This document shows, in pieces, positions 9,268-18,421 of a stretch of 64,000 bases of DNA. A model generated the notes under the pieces. The model had not been told where the DNA came from, did no database searches, and saw only the letters and a program-made list of their open reading frames with translations. The stretch lies in the NCBI GenBank assembly GCA_934754475.1, contig CAKVHV010000004.1, positions 58,170-122,169 of the forward strand, in the 5' to 3' direction. The DNA is from an uncultured Clostridia bacterium (GTDB lineage: Bacteria; Bacillota; Clostridia; Christensenellales; UBA1242). The position numbers were made by a program, and so were the translations under genes. Every line of letters begins with the position of its first letter. Position 1 is the first letter of the stretch.

Positions 9268-10293
9268 TTACTTAATTTTTGCTTGTTTTAGTTCTTTGAG
9301 TTTGCAACCATTCATTACTCTAATGGTTGAAATATTTTTGTTCATCATAGCGAGTCTACTTAGTCCCAAACCAAACGCAAATCCTTGGTATTTATTAGTA
9401 TCAATTCCGCCCATTTTGAGAACTTCGGGATGAATCATTCCACATGGGCAAAGTTCAATCCAGCCACCTTGTTTACAAACTTTGCAACCCTTTCCACCAC
9501 AATATGGACACGAGCAATCAAGTTCAAAACTAGGTTCGGTAAATGGGAAAAATCCCGGTCTTAGTCTTACATCAATTTCCTTGCCGAAAACTTCGGTTAA
9601 CATTGTTTTCATAAAGAAAATTAGATTGGCAATATTAATGTTTTCGTCAATCACCATTCCTTCGCATTGCCAGAATGTTGTATCATGAGATGCATCAACC
9701 GCTTCGTTACGATAACATCTACCTGGGAAAATGGCTCTAAGTGGTGCACCATATTTCTTCATAACCCTATTTTGGTTTGCCGAAGTGTGAGTTCTAAGAA
9801 CCTGACCGTTGTCTAGCCAGAAAGTATCTTGAGTATCCCTTGCTGGGTGGTCCTTTGGAACATTAACTGCTTCAAAGTTGTTGTATTCGGTTTCAACTTC
9901 AAATCCGTCTTCAACGATAAAGCCCATTGACCTAAATACTTCAATAACCTTTTTGGAAGCAATTGTAATTGGATGCAAACTACCCATTTCTTTGGAATAT
10001 GGCACTGTTAAATCAACAAGCTTTGTATTTTTAAGTTTGTTTTCAAGCATCTTTCTTTGAATTTTGTCTTTTAGATTTTGAAGTCCAGTTTCAATTGTAA
10101 CTTTTAGTTTGTTAACCGCTTCACCATAAGACTTTTTCTGGTCATTTGGAATATCCTTAATTTGTTTCATAGCATCAGTCACTTGACCATTTTTGCCCAA
10201 AAATTCAAGTCTTAGGCTATCCAAGTCTTCGTTGGATTTTGCGTCATTTATTTTGTTTTGGAATTTTTGTAAAATTTCTTCAATCTTTGTCAT
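9268..10293 (-). CDS. pheS: Phenylalanine-tRNA ligase alpha subunit
   Basis: 341 residues. An N-terminal coiled-coil arm (about 1-85) binds tRNA, and the class II catalytic core has HPITIASKKVIEVF, the motif 2 region RAIFPGRCYRNEAVDASHD and the motif 3 region GFAFGLGLSRLAM. A CSCPYCGGKGCKVC segment is a zinc-finger-like insertion seen in many Firmicute PheS proteins. I start at the ATG at 10291-10293 behind AAAAGGAGAGATT; the longer in-frame reading would run into the T-box terminator. First gene of pheST. Confidence 0.96.
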   Translation of the reverse strand: MTKIEEILQKFQNKINDAKSNEDLDSLRLEFLGKNGQVTDAMKQIKDIPNDQKKSYGEAVNKLKVTIETGLQNLKDKIQRKMLENKLKNTKLVDLTVPYSKEMGSLHPITIASKKVIEVFRSMGFIVEDGFEVETEYNNFEAVNVPKDHPARDTQDTFWLDNGQVLRTHTSANQNRVMKKYGAPLRAIFPGRCYRNEAVDASHDTTFWQCEGMVIDENINIANLIFFMKTMLTEVFGKEIDVRLRPGFFPFTEPSFELDCSCPYCGGKGCKVCKQGGWIELCPCGMIHPEVLKMGGIDTNKYQGFAFGLGLSRLAMMNKNISTIRVMNGCKLKELKQAKIK

Positions 10294-10308
10294 AATCTCT
10301 CCTTTTCT

Positions 10309-10568
10309 AAAAAAATCCCTATGGCAAATAGCCATAGGGACGAATTTTAATCGTGGTACCACCCTAGTTCAAAAGGTTAAACCTTTTCTCAATTTCAGTT
10401 TGTGTCACGGCAAACCAACCCGTCTAGTCATTTCCTACTAGCAACTCCAATGTGCGAAATTCGTATGTGTACTAACTTCAAATTACTTTCAGCCGGTGGT
10501 AATTTGTCTCTGGAATATTTAAGTATTACACAAACTACTAATATACATTATCTTAGCATTTTGAAACT
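10309..10568 (-). promoter_or_regulatory. T-box riboswitch controlling pheST
   Basis: On the minus strand the conserved T-box AGGGTGGTACCACG is present (complement at about 10352-10365). It is followed by a terminator stem TCCCTATGG/CCATAGGGA and a T-run ending just before the pheS ribosome binding site. Upstream are the AGAGA and GGCTGAAAG elements typical of stem I. A TTC at 10456-10458 (minus strand), on the 3' side of stem I, is a candidate phenylalanine specifier codon, though I could not fold the stem to prove it. Uncharged tRNA-Phe would pair with the specifier and T-box and prevent termination. Confidence 0.92.
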
Positions 10569-10574
10569 AATGTA

Positions 10575-10603
10575 ATTTTAGCATGCTCAAGTGCTTATGT
10601 CAA
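10575..10603 (-). promoter_or_regulatory. Sigma-A promoter of the pheST T-box transcript
   Basis: On the minus strand, a perfect TTGACA (10598-10603), a 17-bp spacer and TAAAAT (10575-10580) lie directly upstream of the T-box leader. Confidence 0.8.
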
Positions 10604-10797
10604 CAGTTTTGGTCAAATCTCAATAACAAAGTTTTGAAGTTTGTTGTAAGCCCAAAAAAATAAAAAGCCCAAAGGCAAAGAAATACTACTAAATTTTAAA
10701 ATTGCAAACAAATAAACAAAATAACCGCATACTATGAAGTAGACAAAATAAATATCTTAGGATATAGTTTGTCTAAAAAACTTTAGGAGAAATAGAT

Positions 10798-10932
10798 ATG
10801 GGAAGATTTAACACGGGTTGCGGGTGCAATTGTTGTAGATTCACTTGCCCTTGTGCCAACCCATTTGTAATTGTAAACAGATGTGGTTTTTCAACAGTAA
10901 TTGTTAACGCTACAAATACAACTACATTATAA
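10798..10932 (+). CDS. Small cysteine-rich peptide (44 aa)
   Basis: ATG at 10798 behind TTTAGGAGAAATAGAT, a strong ribosome binding site. Eight cysteines lie in 44 residues. The N-terminal half has the clustered pattern CGCNCC then CPC, and a single C sits in the hydrophobic C-terminal half (FVIVNRCGFSTVIVNA). No signal peptide or transmembrane helix is obvious. A terminator starts four bases after the stop, so it is an independent unit. The clusters could bind metal or form disulfides; small Cys-rich proteins of this size occur among spore-coat and metal-binding peptides, but I do not recognise the family. Confidence 0.6.
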   Translation: MGRFNTGCGCNCCRFTCPCANPFVIVNRCGFSTVIVNATNTTTL

Positions 10933-10935
10933 TCT

Positions 10936-10994
10936 AAAAAATAGCGAAAGTTAAAGTTCACCTTGTGGCAAGCTTTGAAATTCGCTATTTTTTT
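10936..10994 (+). terminator. Terminator after the cysteine-rich peptide
   Basis: Arms AAAAAATAGCGAA (10936-10948) and TTCGCTATTTTTTT (10981-10994) enclose a 32-nt partly structured loop and end in a T-run. Confidence 0.65.
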
Positions 10995-11187
10995 GTCATA
11001 AAAAATATAGTAATATCATAAAATTTATTGTTAACTACGCTATACAAATTTGTTGTATAATTTTAACTTGGTTTTTTTGACAAATTTAAATAGTTTCAAA
11101 AAACATTTAAAAAATAAATTGACAACTTTCGACAATTTGTATAAAATATAAACGCATTTATTTAAAATTAAATTTAAGGAGAATATT

Positions 11188-11400
11188 ATGGCAAGTACAA
11201 AAAGATATTTTGGTCTAAGCTGGGTAGTTTGTTTAATCTTAGCAATCATCCCTATTACAAATGTTATTTGCGGAATTATCACTAGAGCGCAAAGGGGAAA
11301 TATTCTAGGAGTTATTCTAAACATAATCTTAGCCCCAATCTTTTACATTATCGACCTTGTTACAATGATAATCGCAAGAGATATTACAATTTTGGCTTAA
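11188..11400 (+). CDS. Small membrane protein (70 aa)
   Basis: ATG at 11188 behind TTAAGGAGAATATT. Two hydrophobic segments (residues about 10-32 and 40-63) are separated by a short basic turn, TRAQRGN, suggesting a helical hairpin in the membrane. A strong terminator follows, so it is monocistronic. I do not recognise a family with certainty; short two-helix proteins of this kind are common in Firmicutes and mostly uncharacterised. Confidence 0.7.
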   Translation: MASTKRYFGLSWVVCLILAIIPITNVICGIITRAQRGNILGVILNIILAPIFYIIDLVTMIIARDITILA

Positions 11401-11420
11401 TTTAAATTAGTTTTAAAACA

Positions 11421-11452
11421 AAAAAACTTGTTTTATATAAACAAGTTTTTTT
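11421..11452. terminator. Bidirectional intrinsic terminator
   Basis: Arms AAAAAACTTGTTT (11421-11433) and AAACAAGTTTTTT (11439-11451). It separates the small membrane protein from the converging end of the polysaccharide operon. Confidence 0.8.
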
Positions 11453-11480
11453 GTTTTTTATGTAATTGTTTAAAAAGTTT

Positions 11481-12740
11481 TTAATAGATATACAAGAACA
11501 AATCTTCGACCATCATAAGCATTCCCAAAACAACTATAGGGACCAAATATGAGTATTTAAATTTGGATTCGGGATTTTTGCGTTTGTAATCCGCAATTAA
11601 CATTACAAACATAAGAACAAATAACAAAGACCCTACAATTCCCAATTGGTAAATTAGAGATATATAGAAGTTGTGTGCAGACATTGATGCAACCAAGCCC
11701 GCACCAAAGCCACGGCCAAAGACTATAACAATTGGGTTTTCAAACATATAAGTTACTACGGTTGACCAAAGTTTGTATCTACCAGTAGTCATAACGTCAA
11801 TAAACTTTTTGTCGCCTTCCATGTCAGTTCCCCAACCACCCACAAATCTATTAAGATAAGTAGACAAAAAGTCACCCTTGACAACAAACATCAAAATTAA
11901 CCCCACACAAATTAACACAATCAGCCAAGTAATTTTCCACTTGTATCTACAAATTAAATAACCCAAAAGTATCAAAAACAAAATTCCAAATAGAATCATA
12001 AATGTCTTTGAGAAAGTCGAAAGTCCAAGAACCGCAAAAATTATGTAAGCAATAATATCATTCCATTCAAATCTATTCTGCAAAAGAAAAATTGTAAGTA
12101 AACTTAATGAAATTTCACAAACCATAGCAAGGGCGTTTGGATTCATAAGCAAAGCAGAAAAACGAATAAAGTCTTCGCCCATTCCCCAAAGAACTTTGTC
12201 GTGTATATATGGGGATACATAATATGTTAGATAAAAACCCGCTGAAATAATAAGACCTATTGCTAGCACATTTAGATTAAATTTAAGATTTAGTGTTTCT
12301 TTGTAGTTTGTAAATAAATATATTAGCAGAACAAGACCTACACTTATCCCTAATTTTAGCACAAGCATAGAGTTATACTCGCCAATTGGGAGCAATGAAT
12401 AAATTGTAAAAGCCAGTATGCTAAGTAGCACGTACAGACTAAATCGTTTTTTATCAAAGAACAACATAATAATATAGTTCTTAATCAAAAACGCCAAAAC
12501 GCAACCAAATAATAGATATACTCCCAAATAATCGTCAATCCCACAAAATGGAACGCAGAAAACAAGGTAAGAGAAACCGTATTGACGTTTGTCAAATATT
12601 ATTGCCACCAACACCAAAAAGAATACAAGATATGAGAGTTTTGGGACAAAGCAATTAACAAAAAAAAGTATTGCAAGCAGTCCGCAATTAAAAACTAGTC
12701 TATTGTCTATGTAATACTTTTTTACTCTATCAATATTCAT
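11481..12740 (-). CDS. O-antigen ligase/polymerase (Wzy-like) membrane protein
   Basis: 419 residues with about ten to twelve hydrophobic segments. The large loop that precedes the last helices contains RYKLWSTVVTYMFENPIVIVFGRGFG and SAHNFYISLIYQLGIVG. That arrangement is the Wzy_C pattern of O-antigen ligases and polymerases, which join lipid-linked repeat units or attach glycan to an acceptor outside the membrane. It is the last gene of the polysaccharide operon, 11 nt after uppS. A second protein of the same type lies at 19108-20490, so one may polymerise and the other ligate. Confidence 0.82.
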   Translation of the reverse strand: MNIDRVKKYYIDNRLVFNCGLLAILFFVNCFVPKLSYLVFFLVLVAIIFDKRQYGFSYLVFCVPFCGIDDYLGVYLLFGCVLAFLIKNYIIMLFFDKKRFSLYVLLSILAFTIYSLLPIGEYNSMLVLKLGISVGLVLLIYLFTNYKETLNLKFNLNVLAIGLIISAGFYLTYYVSPYIHDKVLWGMGEDFIRFSALLMNPNALAMVCEISLSLLTIFLLQNRFEWNDIIAYIIFAVLGLSTFSKTFMILFGILFLILLGYLICRYKWKITWLIVLICVGLILMFVVKGDFLSTYLNRFVGGWGTDMEGDKKFIDVMTTGRYKLWSTVVTYMFENPIVIVFGRGFGAGLVASMSAHNFYISLIYQLGIVGSLLFVLMFVMLIADYKRKNPESKFKYSYLVPIVVLGMLMMVEDLFLYIY

Positions 12741-12751
12741 AATCTAAGTAG

Positions 12752-13462
12752 TTATTTCTTTTCTTCTTTAATAGCACCAAATCGTCTATCTCGGCTTTGG
12801 TATTCAAGTAGTGCTTTGTAAAGCTGTTTGCTATTGAATGCCGGCCAATGAACTTTTGGAAAATAAAATTCCGCATAAGCAACTTGCCATAACATAAAGT
12901 TGCTAAGACGTTGTTCCCCACTAGTTCTTATCATAAAATCAACTGGTGGTTGGCCACGTGTGAACAAGTGGTCAGATATGACTTGTCTAGTGACATTTTC
13001 AATTTTTTCTTCAATAATCTTGTTAACCGCAATTACTAGTTCGTCTTGACCCGAATAGTTTATGCCAAGATTTAATATAAATTTTGTTCTATCTTTAGTT
13101 AAATCCATAAGATTTTGGGCTTTTTTGGCAATATCTTCGGGAAGTCCACTCATATCACCCATAAGATTAAATCTTGTTTCGGGGTACTTTTTTAAAAACC
13201 CTTTTCCTAAGTATTTTCTAAATAAATCCATAAGATAGTTTACTTCGTCATTTGGTCTATTCCAATTTTCTGTAGAAAAGGCATAAACACTGACTATTGG
13301 GATTCCATAGCCATAAAAACACTCTTTAATATTTTTTTCGAGCCTACTAAGTCCCGCCTTGTGACCAAGCGACCTAATTAATCCCCTACTTTTTGCCCAT
13401 CTTCCATTTCCGTCAATAATAAACGCAATGTGTGTAGGCAATTTCTTCAATTCTTTTTGCAT
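12752..13462 (-). CDS. uppS: Undecaprenyl diphosphate synthase (cis-prenyltransferase)
   Basis: 236 residues, typical length. The substrate-binding P-loop IIDGNGRWAKSRG with its catalytic aspartate, then YAFSTENWNRP, GINYSGQDE and the RTSGEQRLSNFMLWQ signature are intact. It condenses isopentenyl diphosphates into the C55 lipid carrier used for cell-wall and capsule precursors. Its usual place is beside frr and cdsA; here it sits inside the polysaccharide operon between the flippase and a Wzy-like gene. It may be a second copy that raises carrier supply for this glycan, or the only copy moved here. Confidence 0.93.
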   Translation of the reverse strand: MQKELKKLPTHIAFIIDGNGRWAKSRGLIRSLGHKAGLSRLEKNIKECFYGYGIPIVSVYAFSTENWNRPNDEVNYLMDLFRKYLGKGFLKKYPETRFNLMGDMSGLPEDIAKKAQNLMDLTKDRTKFILNLGINYSGQDELVIAVNKIIEEKIENVTRQVISDHLFTRGQPPVDFMIRTSGEQRLSNFMLWQVAYAEFYFPKVHWPAFNSKQLYKALLEYQSRDRRFGAIKEEKK

Positions 13463-13646
13463 ATATACTCACTTTTTAGAAAATTTTTAATATTTATTTA
13501 AGTAATAGTTTTTAACCCCAAACCAATCAATATAATCGGTAGGTTTTTTGGATACTATCTTTGGTAGTTTAACAAATTAATTGCCACTAAGTCAATTAAA
13601 TCTGTTATGTATAAACTTATTCATCCGCCTGATTCGAACTCGTTTT

Positions 13647-15179
13647 TTATTTCTTTTTGAATTTATTTCTTGCAAAATTTTTTAGCATAGCAAATAGTTC
13701 TTTGAACTCTTTGGTTGGAAGATACGCCACAACTAATAGTGAGCCACTAATCAATATGCATACTGCAAATTTGGCAATAAGCAACCATATGCTACCATCA
13801 GGAATAAACGAACACACAAAGTATGTAATAACACAAACCGCACACATTATCAAAAAGTCAATCAAGTATCTAACAAAATAGCTCTTTACACTTCGCTTGA
13901 AGTAATGTTTGTATAGAATAAGTGGCTCCCACCAGAATGGTGCAACCAAAGTACTAAAGATGGTACCAATAAAAATACCATTAATTCCTATCAATTTTAC
14001 AAGAACAATAGAAACTACCAAATTAACAAGTGCTTCAACAATTGGTTGCCATTTATTATACCAAAATAAACCCGCAGCATCTTTGAACACATTGACGCCA
14101 GTCCTCATCCTCGTAAAATAAAAACTAAGACAAATAATAATAACTGTGGAAAATTCCAACATATATTCTCCGCCCCCAGTCCATTTAGTAATAAATGGCT
14201 GGAAAAGCGTTATCAAGCAAACAAAACTAAAAGCAGTTAATAAACAAAATATAAAATTAATTAACTTAAATTTATCATAAACATATTCCTTGTTTGAACT
14301 AGCGATCAAATTTCCAACACTGGCCATTAAAGAATTGCTTATAAGAAGTATAACTGAAGATATTGAGGCTGTTATGAGATAATAATTTGAATACGATCCA
14401 AGAATAGCAACTCCCAAAAATGCTGAGATTAAAATATTATCTGTAGAAAATACTACCGCACCACCAATTTTATGCATACTAAGAGCAGTGACATTTTTAG
14501 TAATTTCTTTTTTTGTTTCTTTGTCAAGAGGCTGAACCTTACCTCTAATCTCAGGGAATAATTTATTTGCATAAACATGAATTAAAACGCATTCAATTAG
14601 TGTAAACAAAATACTTATAGAAAAATACAAATAATAAATTTTAAATAAAATCAAAACAACAATCTGCACTATTGACATACTCACAATACATATTGTTCTA
14701 ATAATATTTTCAACATCATTGCGTTGGTAAGCAAAAAGCAGTGATCTCTTGTGTGCAGACCAATAACCAACCAAAGTGTACGCAAGATACATAATATACA
14801 AAATGTAAATATTAATATCTACAGTCACACCACCATTCATTAAATATTTAATAAACGGAGTTATTGCAAGACCAATAGTCCCTACGATTATAGATATAAT
14901 TATGTAAAATTTCTTGTATAAGTGTTCAAGCGATTTAATTTTCTCGACATCATTATCTGCAATAGGCTTGTACATACTAAACACTATTGCACTTCCAATA
15001 CCAAGTTCTGCCAAATTTAGAAAACTAAATATATTTGTAAATAACCCATTTAGTCCTAAATACTCCGCCCCCATATAATAAATGAGAACAGTTCGCAAAA
15101 CGAATTGCAACAAGAGATTTGTTACAAATTTTATAATATTAAATATTAAATTTTTTCTAATATTTTGAGTTCGTGTCAT
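13647..15179 (-). CDS. Polysaccharide flippase (Wzx, MATE/PST family)
   Basis: 510 residues with about twelve to fourteen transmembrane helices. The N-terminus RKNLIFNIIKFVTNLLLQFV and the GLNGLFTNIFSFLNLAELGIG stretch are typical of polysaccharide transport proteins of the MurJ/Wzx superfamily. The family moves undecaprenyl-linked repeat units across the membrane before polymerisation. The start overlaps the end of the upstream glycosyltransferase by about 23 nt, showing tight coupling. A 184-nt gap without a recognisable gene separates it from uppS. Confidence 0.88.
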   Translation of the reverse strand: MTRTQNIRKNLIFNIIKFVTNLLLQFVLRTVLIYYMGAEYLGLNGLFTNIFSFLNLAELGIGSAIVFSMYKPIADNDVEKIKSLEHLYKKFYIIISIIVGTIGLAITPFIKYLMNGGVTVDINIYILYIMYLAYTLVGYWSAHKRSLLFAYQRNDVENIIRTICIVSMSIVQIVVLILFKIYYLYFSISILFTLIECVLIHVYANKLFPEIRGKVQPLDKETKKEITKNVTALSMHKIGGAVVFSTDNILISAFLGVAILGSYSNYYLITASISSVILLISNSLMASVGNLIASSNKEYVYDKFKLINFIFCLLTAFSFVCLITLFQPFITKWTGGGEYMLEFSTVIIICLSFYFTRMRTGVNVFKDAAGLFWYNKWQPIVEALVNLVVSIVLVKLIGINGIFIGTIFSTLVAPFWWEPLILYKHYFKRSVKSYFVRYLIDFLIMCAVCVITYFVCSFIPDGSIWLLIAKFAVCILISGSLLVVAYLPTKEFKELFAMLKNFARNKFKKK

Positions 15180-16161
15180 ATGCTCTTTTTAATTTATATA
15201 ATATTTTAAGAAGCGAAAAACAATTATGATATATTAATTTAATTGATAATCTTTTTATTTTCCCTTTGGTATGCTTTAATCTGATTTTATAGTTGTTTTT
15301 TATTTTTAATGTTTTAAGAAACTCGCTAGTCTTAACATACTTTAACAACTCACTTTTATTTGGAGCAAAAATGCAGTCTAATACACACATTTCATACAAT
15401 CTAAACGAATAATCTTTGTAGTAATCGTCACCAACTAGAGGCTTTATTAACTCAAGTGCCTCTTTGGCCATTTTTATGCGCTGTTCTACTTTAGCAAGTG
15501 AATAAGAATGAACAACACTGTCATTTCTTTGAAAATAATTATATAGACATTCCTTTACGACTGAAATTTTTGTATTTTTTTTGATTAAGTTTAAATTAAA
15601 TAATAAATCCTCACCACTAAAAAAATCTTGTGAAAAACGATGATCCCCTATAAAACTTCTGCGATACAAAAGTCTCCAAATATTTCCGAAAGAATTATCT
15701 ACGAACATAACATCAGGGATACTTTTTAACTTTTCATCATTTACATGTAAAATAGATTCATCCATCATTTTTTTTATGTCGTTTTTGTACAATAAATTAT
15801 ATCCACTCATCGCAATATCGCATCGATTTTTAACAATAGATTTATGTAACAATTCATACATGTTAGTTTCAATGCAATCGTCACTATCCACAAAAGCAAT
15901 AAACTCACCTTGAGAAAATTCCAAACCTGTATTACGAGCCGCTGAAACGCCCGCATTATTTTTGTGTATAACTTTAATTCTATTGTCTCTCTTCGCATAC
16001 TCATCGCAAATCTTTGGACAACTATCAGGACTCCCATCGTCCACTAGAATTATTTCTAAATTTCTATAAGTTTGATTAAGTATGCTATCCACACATCTAT
16101 GCAAATACTTTTCAACTTTATAGACAGGAACTATAACCGAAATTAAATCATTTTGTTTCAT
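15157..16161 (-). CDS. Family 2 glycosyltransferase
   Basis: About 334 residues. GT-A fold motifs are SVIVPVYKVEKYL, ILNQTY, LVDDGSPD and AARNTG, and the metal-binding FVDSDD lies near residue 87. The rest is a less conserved acceptor domain ending in a basic tail. I choose the second of two adjacent ATGs (16159-16161), which has AAAGGA at better spacing. It adds a sugar to the lipid-linked repeat unit at the inner membrane face; donor and acceptor are not predictable. It lies between wecB and the flippase. Confidence 0.88.
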   Translation of the reverse strand: MKQNDLISVIVPVYKVEKYLHRCVDSILNQTYRNLEIILVDDGSPDSCPKICDEYAKRDNRIKVIHKNNAGVSAARNTGLEFSQGEFIAFVDSDDCIETNMYELLHKSIVKNRCDIAMSGYNLLYKNDIKKMMDESILHVNDEKLKSIPDVMFVDNSFGNIWRLLYRRSFIGDHRFSQDFFSGEDLLFNLNLIKKNTKISVVKECLYNYFQRNDSVVHSYSLAKVEQRIKMAKEALELIKPLVGDDYYKDYSFRLYEMCVLDCIFAPNKSELLKYVKTSEFLKTLKIKNNYKIRLKHTKGKIKRLSIKLIYHNCFSLLKILYKLKRAYDTNSKY

Positions 16162-16169
16162 CATTTCCT

Positions 16170-17267
16170 TTATAACCTTTCTTCTAAAATATCTGCTATT
16201 TGTTTGCAAGCAGTCCCGTCTCCATATGGATTTTGGGCGTGACTCATTTTCTCATATTCTTCTTTGTTTTCTAGTAATAATTTAAAATTGTCGTATATTA
16301 CTTGCTCATTGGTTCCAACCAACTTTAGAGTACCTGCCTTAATACCCTCAGGACGTTCAGTAGTGTCTCTCATTACTAGTACTGGTTTACCAAGTGATGG
16401 AGCTTCTTCCTGAATACCACCACTATCTGTCAATATCATATAACTACGAGCCAAGAAATTATGAAAATCAATTACTTCAAGAGGTTCTATTATTCTAATT
16501 CTATTGTCATCTCCAAGAATTTTATTAGCTGTTTCTCTAACCACTGGATTCATATGAATTGGATAAATTACTTTTACGTCTGCATGCTCGTCAACTATAC
16601 GTCTTATTGCTCTAAACATATTTTCCATAGGTTCACCCAAATTCTCTCTGCGATGGGCAGTAAGCATTATAAGCCTACTTCCCTTAGCCCATTCAAGATT
16701 TTCATTGAAATAATCATCACGTACTGTGGTTTTTAAAGCATCTATTGCAGTATTTCCAGTAATAAACATAGTGTTTAAATCCTTGCCCTCATTTAATAAA
16801 TTTTGTTTAGATAATTCTGTAGGACAAAAGTTAAATCTAGAAACTATACTTACTGCCTGTCTATTAAATTCTTCTGGCCAAGGCGATTCTAGATTATATG
16901 TACGCAACCCTGCCTCCACATGTCCTACCGGAATGTGACAATAAAAACAAGCAAGCGCAGAAACAAATGTTGTTGAAGTGTCACCATGCACCAACACTAC
17001 ATCCGGTTTTTCTTTATCCAATACCTCTTTAATTCTTTCAAGGATATTAACTGTTACATCAAATAAAGACTGTTTATCTTTCATGATATCCAAGTCATAA
17101 TCTGGAACAACACTAAAAACATTTAAAACTTGGTGCAACATCTCTCTATGCTGACCAGTCACACAAACAATCGTTTCCAAATTCTTCCTAGTTTTTAATT
17201 CCTTAACAAGTGGACACATCTTAATCGCCTCGGGACGTGTCCCAAATACTAACATTACTTTTTTCAT
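16170..17267 (-). CDS. wecB: UDP-N-acetylglucosamine 2-epimerase (non-hydrolysing)
   Basis: 365 residues. Motifs in order are FGTRPEAIKMCPL, VHGDTSTT, GHVEAGLRT, PWPEEFNRQ, LTAHRRENLG and TDSGGIQEEAPSLGKPVLV, all typical of WecB/MnaA. It interconverts UDP-GlcNAc and UDP-ManNAc in the cytosol, so the surface polymer probably contains ManNAc or a derivative. No dehydrogenase for ManNAcA is present in the operon. Its ATG overlaps the upstream glycosyltransferase stop by 4 nt. Confidence 0.95.
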   Translation of the reverse strand: MKKVMLVFGTRPEAIKMCPLVKELKTRKNLETIVCVTGQHREMLHQVLNVFSVVPDYDLDIMKDKQSLFDVTVNILERIKEVLDKEKPDVVLVHGDTSTTFVSALACFYCHIPVGHVEAGLRTYNLESPWPEEFNRQAVSIVSRFNFCPTELSKQNLLNEGKDLNTMFITGNTAIDALKTTVRDDYFNENLEWAKGSRLIMLTAHRRENLGEPMENMFRAIRRIVDEHADVKVIYPIHMNPVVRETANKILGDDNRIRIIEPLEVIDFHNFLARSYMILTDSGGIQEEAPSLGKPVLVMRDTTERPEGIKAGTLKLVGTNEQVIYDNFKLLLENKEEYEKMSHAQNPYGDGTACKQIADILEERL

Positions 17268-18421
17268 TTTTTAATCTCCAAATACAGTTGTTTAAGTTCT
17301 CTGCAAAACTTTTGCGCAGAATAATTTTCCACGACAAAATTTCTTGCATTGTTACATTTGTTTAAGTCTGATTGTTCCTTTAAATACATTTTCATTTTTT
17401 CTGCCAAGTCTGTATAATTTTTATTTTGAAAAAAACAAACATTTCCACTATTCCCAGCCCATGTGGTAGATGGTATATCGCTTATTATACAAGGCAACCC
17501 AAACCCCAGCGCCTCTGCAATACCATACGAAAATGTCTCAAAGTAACTAGCCGAAATAAAGCAATTAATTTGCTTTAGAAAATCATTAATGTTCGCGAAT
17601 GTATCTAAGACAATAACTTTATTTGACTTAATTAAATCAGAATAATCTTTAGATATTATTGATTTTGTAGTTTTTGAACAAATTAATTTGACCTGAAAGT
17701 CATTATTTCCCTTATATAGTTCCCTTGTAGCATTTAACACCTCATACAATCCCTTAGGAACTCTTGTAACAATTGATCCAAAACATTTGATGTCTTTATT
17801 AAAAGTTCTGTTCTGTCCTAAATAATTGAAATCGACTCCGTTTGTAACTTGCCTAATATTTTTTTTGTATTTCAAAAATCCACATAGTTGTAAATAAGAG
17901 TAATCGCTTACAGCCACCAATTTTGAATACTTTAAAATTTTATTATATTTTAATTTAATTAATTTCAATTTCGTATATCTAATAATTGGATTCTTTATCG
18001 TTTTGTATGAATCTATTAACGCATCGTGAAAGTGAACAAATGAACGCAGAGATAATTCTTTAGCCAATTCATTACAAATGAAATCATACTCTTCAAAATG
18101 TGAATGAATAATAGTAACTTTTTCTTTAATCAAAATTTCTTTTAGTTGTTTTTTTATGGTCCCATTACTACCAAAAAAGATGGACCTTATGTAAGAAGTG
18201 AGTTTTTTTAGTTTTTGAGTTTCAGGATTTTCGATAAAATACACTATGTGATTTTGTTTAAATTCATTCATAAAACCCAAATTTTCAGATGCCTTTGGAA
18301 ACACATAAATTATTTCAAAAATTTTTGCTTCTCCACTTTTTTTTTCAAAAAGTTCCAGAGATCTTATGAATTCTCCTTTGAATTCACATATAAGTGAACA
18401 CACATAGCATATTTTATCCAT
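17264..18421 (-). CDS. Family 4 (GT-B) glycosyltransferase
   Basis: 385 residues. The N-terminal domain is poorly conserved. The C-terminal nucleotide-sugar domain has ETFSYGIAEALGFGLPCIIS, the E-x7-E motif of GT4 enzymes, near residue 300. It is probably a retaining glycosyltransferase for the repeat unit. It overlaps its neighbours on both sides by 4-8 nt. The region is more AT-rich than the flanking housekeeping genes, which is common in polysaccharide loci. Confidence 0.8.
   Translation of the reverse strand: MDKICYVCSLICEFKGEFIRSLELFEKKSGEAKIFEIIYVFPKASENLGFMNEFKQNHIVYFIENPETQKLKKLTSYIRSIFFGSNGTIKKQLKEILIKEKVTIIHSHFEEYDFICNELAKELSLRSFVHFHDALIDSYKTIKNPIIRYTKLKLIKLKYNKILKYSKLVAVSDYSYLQLCGFLKYKKNIRQVTNGVDFNYLGQNRTFNKDIKCFGSIVTRVPKGLYEVLNATRELYKGNNDFQVKLICSKTTKSIISKDYSDLIKSNKVIVLDTFANINDFLKQINCFISASYFETFSYGIAEALGFGLPCIISDIPSTTWAGNSGNVCFFQNKNYTDLAEKMKMYLKEQSDLNKCNNARNFVVENYSAQKFCRELKQLYLEIKK

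Noticed and set aside
11040..11324. Minus-strand open frame opposite the 70-aa membrane protein
   Set aside because: No ribosome binding site, and it is antisense to a plus-strand gene with a strong start and terminator.
13463..13646. Sequence resembling a tRNA T-arm (GATTCGAACTC near 13632)
   Set aside because: No acceptor, D-arm or anticodon stem can be placed around it; chance similarity.
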